Translations under genes and position numbers: made by a program
Notes under the pieces: generated by a model
The model's database searches: none
The model's input: the letters and a program-made list of their open reading frames with translations, nothing else
Told to the model about the DNA's origin: nothing
Source of the DNA: an uncultured Patescibacteria group bacterium
Lineage (GTDB): Bacteria; Patescibacteriota; Microgenomatia; UBA1406; GWC2-37-13
Reading direction: 5' to 3'
DNA length: 10,443 bases
Assembly (NCBI GenBank): GCA_938010745.1
Contig: CALLVF010000011.1
Span: forward strand, 1 to 10,443
Shown: positions 6,401-10,443 of the stretch, one piece after another
Layout of the letters: each line of letters opens with the position of its first letter
How positions within the stretch are numbered: position 1 is the stretch's first letter

Positions 6401-6712
6401 GTTGAGGATAAATTTCATGCGCGCTCGGTTGGTCCTTATTCATTAGTCAGTCAACAACCATTAGGTGGTAAAGCACAATTAGGTGGTCAAAGATTTGGAG
6501 AAATGGAGGTTTGGGCGCTAGAAGCTCATAGAGTACCTCACACTCTTCAGGAAATGTTAACAATTAAAAGTGACGATGTACGCGGAAGAACAAAAGCTTT
6601 TGAATCAATTATTAAAGGCGCTGATATTCCCTCTTCCAGCGTCCCTGAATCATTCCACGTTTTAGTAAAAGAGTTAAATGCCTTAGGATTATCAATTGAT
6701 TATATTAAATAA
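3497..6712 (+). CDS. rpoB: DNA-directed RNA polymerase subunit beta
   Basis: RpoB forms half of the catalytic cleft of RNA polymerase. At 1071 residues it is far shorter than the 1342 of E. coli and lacks its large lineage-specific insertions. In order: protrusion and lobe with the conserved block from Gly124 to Phe147 (GTFIINGIERA...); the rifampicin and fork-loop region at 389-419; YGRICPIRSPEGPNIG; SRALMGTHMQCQAVPL (567-582); YED with Glu696 and Asp697; the flap; active-site lysines Lys849 and Lys857 in GDKLAGRHGNKG; and the C-terminal clamp segment with GGQRFGEMEVWALEAH and TIKSDDVRGR. Several positions differ from the usual consensus, including the rifampicin pocket and MGTHMQCQ (usually MGxNMQxQ). 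The ATG at 3497 has no Shine-Dalgarno. rpoC starts 2 bases after the stop, so the two genes are cotranscribed. No rplJ or rplL lies directly upstream. Confidence 0.99.
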   Translation: MTKLIKKDTIPQKNVFFGTKDENLEKIDLIEIQKNSWQKFINEGLKEIISDFFPIEDYTEKKFSLFFENIYFGEPRYSLETCLKKKLTYDVPVYVRLRLINKKTGGEKNQDVYFFNLPKMTERGTFIINGIERAIINQIVRSPGVYFTAEIDKITGLTLFNAEIRPYIGAWIDISINKNNLVEMKVNKRRKFLATTFLKVFDGESNSQILSFFNDLDKSLVEKYLLPTLKKDQAKNKDEAVLEIYRKLKPGEPLILENAYKTIENLFFNPRRYSLADVGRYKLNKRLGLDLQIAKENYLLTKKDIIETIKSLLLLTADRGRFDDIDHLGNRRIRTVGELVGMFGIRVGMLRVEREIRERMSLVGGEVNVSPSQIVNSKPLTVAINSFFRTSQLSTIVDQTNPLSELDNLRRITVGGPGGIEKERASFSIRDISSSQYGRICPIRSPEGPNIGVVTYMALYARVNKYGFLETPYKKVIKEKHGNKIKAKISSEIIYLQADDEEKFYITSKDINIDENNYITDNIVPARYNGEIIEVPVEKIDLIDISPRQVVGASASLIPFLQNDDASRALMGTHMQCQAVPLLNPEAPIVETGMESKICSALGRTVYAPEDGVVEYVDGEKVIIKGKSGKIYPYPIKRYQRTNKDVAFDQKPKVELKQKIKKGDVIIDGPSTQNGKLALGRNLTIAYTSLHGLGYEDGFVISERLLTEDIFTSITMEEFIADLVDTKLGPEELTRDIPNVREEVLANLDKNGLVIIGTYVQGGDILVGKVAPKGEKELTAEERLLRAIFGDKAKDVKDTSLRMPYGKKGYVVNIEIIDSKKDPNELDPSIIKRIIVNTAQLRKISVGDKLAGRHGNKGVISKILPVWEMPYLEDGTPVDVILSPLSILSRMNLGQLFEVLMGTIAKKNNLHISVPVFEKIKEEFITESLKKVGLPADNKVTLYDGQTGKPYEKPVLVGTGYIMKLIHMVEDKFHARSVGPYSLVSQQPLGGKAQLGGQRFGEMEVWALEAHRVPHTLQEMLTIKSDDVRGRTKAFESIIKGADIPSSSVPESFHVLVKELNALGLSIDYIK

Positions 6713-6714
6713 TT

Positions 6715-9700
6715 ATGGATGATTTTAAACTAATTGATTTTTCTGGTTTACGAATTAGTCTTGCCTCTCCTGAGGTTATACTCTCTTGGTCAAAAGGAGA
6801 AGTAACTAAACCAGAAACAATTAATTATCGAACTTTTAGAGCCGAAAAAGATGGCCTTTTTGATGAAAAAATTTTTGGACCAACAAAAGATTATGAGTGC
6901 TACTGCGGCAAATATAAAAGAATTCGCTACAAAGGAATAGTTTGTGATCGTTGTGGCGTTGAAGTTACCACTTCTGCTGTTCGCCGTGAAAGAATGGGAC
7001 ACATCAAATTAGCTACTCCCATTGCTCATATTTGGTATTTTAAAGGCTCTTCATCAGCTCTTTCTACAATTTTGGATATTCCTCCTCAATCTTTGGAAAG
7101 AATCATCTACTACGCTTTATACTTAGTTTGTAAAGTTGATAAAGAAAAACAAAAAGAGGCAGTTGCCATTCTTGAGGAAACTAAAAAACAAGAGTTAGAA
7201 GAAATAGATAAAGTTTATACTCAGAAAAAAGAACAATTAGAAAAAGAATTTAATCAACAAAAAGAAGAAATATCAAAAAAAATCACCAACAAAGAACAAA
7301 AAGAAATTGCTTTGCAAGAATTAGAGTTTAAGAAAAGAGAGCAAGCAAGAATTTTATCCAATCATTACATTGATGAACAATCAAAAAAAACATTCTTTTT
7401 TGAAAGATTAACAAAAATCACAAGATCAATAAGCGTGGGAGAAACTATTGAAGAAGATGACTATCTTTATCTTAAAGAAAAAGGAGCCGCAGATTTTCTT
7501 TCTGTCGGCATGGGAGCAGAAACTCTTTATGAAATCCTTTCTTCTTACGATATCAATCAAGAGTATTCCAACACTTTAAAAATTTTAAACGACTCCCAAG
7601 GAGAAAAAAGAAATAAAATTCTCAAAAAAGCTCGCCTTCTTGAAGCACTTATCAAAGCAAAAATTTCACCAAAATGGATGTTACTAACTGTTTTACCAGT
7701 TATTCCACCTGATCTTAGACCAGTAGTACAACTTCCTGGCGGAAAATTTGCCACCTCTGATCTTAATGATTTTTATCGAAGAGTAATAAATAGAAATAAT
7801 CGATTAAAACAATTAATTGATTTAGGAGCACCAGAAATAATTCTTCGCAATGAAAAGCGGATGTTGCAAGAGGCCGTTGATTCATTAATTGACCTATCAA
7901 AATCACGCGGAAAAGCCAGAGCTAATTCTGGCGGAGCAAAAGTTCAAAAATCTCTTTCTGATATATTAAGAGGAAAACAAGGAAGATTTAGACAAAACTT
8001 ATTAGGTAAAAGAGTTGACTACTCAGGTAGGTCAACAATCATTGTCGGTCCTGAACTCTCTATTGACCAATGTGGTATACCAAAAGAAATGGCTCTTGAA
8101 CTTTTTAAGCCTTTTATTCTTCATGAAATTATTATCCGAGGTCTGGCTCCCAACATCAAAAGTGCTAAAAATTTTCTTGAAAGAAAAGAACCGATTATTT
8201 ATACAATTTTGGAAGAAATTACTAAAAATCATCCTGTTCTTTTAAACCGCGCTCCTACTCTTCATAAATTATCAATTCTTGGTTTTTATCCAGTTCTAAC
8301 AGACTCTTATGCAATAAAACTTCATCCAACAGTTTGCGCTGGTTATAACGCTGATTTTGATGGTGATGCAATGGGTGTATTTGTACCTCTTTCAAAAAAG
8401 GCAATTGAAGAGGTTAAAACAAGAATGCTTCCATATCAAAATCTTCTTAAACCCGCTGATGGTTCACCAATAGTTTTACCTAACAAAGAAATGGCTTTAG
8501 GATGCTACTATCTTACTACTTTTGATAGTAATATTTTAACCAAAAAAAGCGATAATCAATTAAAGTTTTTTGCTAGTGAACAAGAAGCAATAAATTTTTA
8601 TCAGGTTGGCAAAATCACTCTAAGGGAGCCTATATGGGTTTCGATTGATGGAAAAGTCATAAAAACCTCCGTTGGTCGAATTATTTTCAATCAATCACTT
8701 CCTACTGAGCTTCGTTTTATCAACCAAGAAATAAAAGCCACTGATCTAAAAAATATTGTTATCTCAGCGATGAAACTATTTGATAATAAAAAAGTTGGTG
8801 AGTTAATTGATAAGTTAAAAGAGATTGGATTTTGGGGAGCAACTATTTCAGGCGGACTTTCTCTTTCTATATTTGACTGCACAATGATTCGTGAAAAAGA
8901 AGAAATTATTAAGCAAACAGAAAAAGAATTGGAAAAAATTGAACAAAATTACCAACAAGGACTTTTAACTCTTGAAGAAAAGAAAAGATATTCTAATAAA
9001 TTATGGATTGAGACAACAGAAAAACTAGCTGATATGACTTGGGCAGCCATAGATGAAGAAAATCCTGTAAAAATTATCATTAAATCAGGTGGTGCCCGTG
9101 CTTCACGGGAACAATTGAAACAACTTTCCGCCATTAAAGGTTTAGTTGTTGATCCTCTTGGTAAAATTATTGAAGTTCCCACTAAATCTAATTATCGAGA
9201 AGGATTATCAATATTTGAATATGTAATCTCCGCTCGCGGAGCTCGTAAAGGGTTAACTGACTCAGCCTTAAAAACAGCCGATGCCGGTTATCTTACTCGC
9301 CGGCTAGTCGATGTTGCCCATGATATGATTGTCCGAGAAGAAGACTGTGGGACTAAAGAAGGATTAATAATTAAAGCAGAAGGAGAAAGAAAAGACAAAT
9401 TTGTAGAAAGAATTAAAGGAAGATTTGAAGCAGAAACCAATCAATTAATTGATGAAAAAAAGATAAAAGAAATTGAAAAAAAAGGTATTAAAACTATAAA
9501 AGTCAGATCTCCTCTATATTGCCAATCTAAATATGGCGTTTGTCAAAAATGTTACGGCATTGATCTTTCCAATGGACAATTAGTTGAGATTGGAGTTCCA
9601 GTTGGGGTAATTGCCGCTCAATCAATTGGAGAGCCTGGAACACAGCTGACAATGAGAGTCCGACATTTTGGTGGGATAGTTATTTCTGATGTAACTCAAG

Positions 9701-10443
9701 GTTTACCACGCGTAGAGGAACTTTTTGAAACTAGAACACCAAAAATTGTTTCTCCAATCTCGGAAATAGCTGGTAAAGTATCAATACAAGAAGACACCAC
9801 AAAAGAACTTTATCTTTTAAAAATTACCTCAACTAATGAAAATTCCCCTATCAAAGAACAAGAATTCACTATACCAACATCTCAAAAATTAAAAGTAAAA
9901 GATGGCGATTTAATTGCTGCTGGCACACCACTGTCAGAGGGTTTTTTAGATATCCATGATGTTTTAACTATTAAAGGATTAAGAGCTGCTCAAATTTATC
10001 TTTTAAATGAAATCCAAAAAGTTTACGAATCTCAAGGAATTACCATCCATGATAAACACTTCGAAGTAATAATTCGAAAAATGAGCGATAAGATTATAAT
10101 TGAAGATGAAGGAGACACTTCCTTCGTCAAGGATGAAGTAGTTTCTAAAATTCGTTTTGAGGAAGAAAACAAAAAAGTTTTAGCAAAGGGACAAAAACCG
10201 GCAACTGGAAGAATATCAATTTTGGGTATTACTCGTGCAGCTATATACACTGATTCTTGGCTCTCATCAGCTTCATTTGAACAAACAACTAATGTTTTAG
10301 CCAACTCTGCCTTAAAAGGTCAAGTTGATTACTTGTTAGGACTTAAAGAAAATGTTATAATTGGAAGATTAATTCCGGTAACCAAAGAATTAATTGAAAA
10401 ATATTATGGTAATTTTTTAAGTAAATATGACAACAATCAACCA
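6715..10443 (+). CDS. rpoC: DNA-directed RNA polymerase subunit beta', 3' partial
   Basis: RpoC carries the catalytic magnesium site. 1243 codons are open to the window edge; ENVIIGRLIP near the end shows that only a short C-terminal tail is probably missing. Visible in order: zinc ribbon Cys62, Cys64, Cys77, Cys80; a charged coiled-coil insertion at about 140-215; clamp helices from Pro328 (PPDLRPVVQL, LGAPEIILRNEKRMLQEA); GRFRQNLLGKRVDYSGRS from 423; the catalytic NADFDGD with Asp547, Asp549 and Asp551; bridge helix about 830-868 (GARKGLTDSALKTADAGYLT); second zinc site Cys878, Cys936, Cys943, Cys946; and trigger loop QLTMRVRHFGG with Met980, Arg981 and His984. There is no large insertion in the trigger loop, unlike E. 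coli. Residues after the catalytic motif (AMGVF, usually QMAVH) and in the trigger loop are atypical. The start is set by the 2-base gap after rpoB; there is no Shine-Dalgarno. Confidence 0.99.
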   Translation, partial: MDDFKLIDFSGLRISLASPEVILSWSKGEVTKPETINYRTFRAEKDGLFDEKIFGPTKDYECYCGKYKRIRYKGIVCDRCGVEVTTSAVRRERMGHIKLATPIAHIWYFKGSSSALSTILDIPPQSLERIIYYALYLVCKVDKEKQKEAVAILEETKKQELEEIDKVYTQKKEQLEKEFNQQKEEISKKITNKEQKEIALQELEFKKREQARILSNHYIDEQSKKTFFFERLTKITRSISVGETIEEDDYLYLKEKGAADFLSVGMGAETLYEILSSYDINQEYSNTLKILNDSQGEKRNKILKKARLLEALIKAKISPKWMLLTVLPVIPPDLRPVVQLPGGKFATSDLNDFYRRVINRNNRLKQLIDLGAPEIILRNEKRMLQEAVDSLIDLSKSRGKARANSGGAKVQKSLSDILRGKQGRFRQNLLGKRVDYSGRSTIIVGPELSIDQCGIPKEMALELFKPFILHEIIIRGLAPNIKSAKNFLERKEPIIYTILEEITKNHPVLLNRAPTLHKLSILGFYPVLTDSYAIKLHPTVCAGYNADFDGDAMGVFVPLSKKAIEEVKTRMLPYQNLLKPADGSPIVLPNKEMALGCYYLTTFDSNILTKKSDNQLKFFASEQEAINFYQVGKITLREPIWVSIDGKVIKTSVGRIIFNQSLPTELRFINQEIKATDLKNIVISAMKLFDNKKVGELIDKLKEIGFWGATISGGLSLSIFDCTMIREKEEIIKQTEKELEKIEQNYQQGLLTLEEKKRYSNKLWIETTEKLADMTWAAIDEENPVKIIIKSGGARASREQLKQLSAIKGLVVDPLGKIIEVPTKSNYREGLSIFEYVISARGARKGLTDSALKTADAGYLTRRLVDVAHDMIVREEDCGTKEGLIIKAEGERKDKFVERIKGRFEAETNQLIDEKKIKEIEKKGIKTIKVRSPLYCQSKYGVCQKCYGIDLSNGQLVEIGVPVGVIAAQSIGEPGTQLTMRVRHFGGIVISDVTQGLPRVEELFETRTPKIVSPISEIAGKVSIQEDTTKELYLLKITSTNENSPIKEQEFTIPTSQKLKVKDGDLIAAGTPLSEGFLDIHDVLTIKGLRAAQIYLLNEIQKVYESQGITIHDKHFEVIIRKMSDKIIIEDEGDTSFVKDEVVSKIRFEEENKKVLAKGQKPATGRISILGITRAAIYTDSWLSSASFEQTTNVLANSALKGQVDYLLGLKENVIIGRLIPVTKELIEKYYGNFLSKYDNNQP

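Noticed and set aside
5578..10304. Several minus-strand frames and a + strand frame at 8015-8245 inside rpoB and rpoC
   Set aside because: All overlap conserved polymerase coding sequence in another frame and encode low-complexity translations without motifs.

Overview
The window is AT-rich, uses TGA, TAA and the standard code, and is read entirely from the + strand. The genes are packed tightly, with two ATGA overlaps and gaps of 2-4 bases, and Shine-Dalgarno motifs are weak or absent. The two RNA polymerase subunits are compact and highly diverged. Together with Thr/Pro-rich surface proteins, a membrane-anchored CAP protein and tiny membrane genes, this suggests a small-genome bacterium of the Candidate Phyla Radiation (Patescibacteria), probably the Microgenomates side. 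That placement rests on protein style recalled from memory, not on a tree. In-frame use of TGA as a stop argues against the lineages that read TGA as glycine.

Region 1 (2-2800) looks like one operon for the cell surface. It starts with the 3' part of a secreted lamin-tail-domain (LTD) protein. Its reading frame breaks at a run of eight A, but the other frame carries on into a transmembrane anchor whose stop overlaps the next start. Next come a CAP/SCP-domain membrane protein, a three-helix membrane protein of unknown role, and a short RmlA-type sugar-1-phosphate nucleotidylyltransferase.

Region 2 (2807-3461) has its own sigma70-like promoter, two small overlapping one-helix membrane proteins resembling the YtxG/YtxH pair, and an intrinsic terminator.

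Region 3 (3391-10443) is rpoB followed 2 bases later by rpoC, which runs off the right edge near its C-terminus. The best rpoB promoter lies inside the end of the YtxH-like gene, upstream of the terminator, so the terminator would sit in the rpoB leader and may act as an attenuator. No ribosomal protein genes precede rpoB here.

The most notable points are the frameshift at the A8 tract, the promoter-terminator arrangement before rpoB, several substitutions in the rifampicin pocket of RpoB, and unusual residues beside the catalytic aspartates and in the trigger loop of RpoC. I found no RNA genes, CRISPR arrays, insertion sequences or convincing minus-strand genes, and no clear new defence or mobile system.
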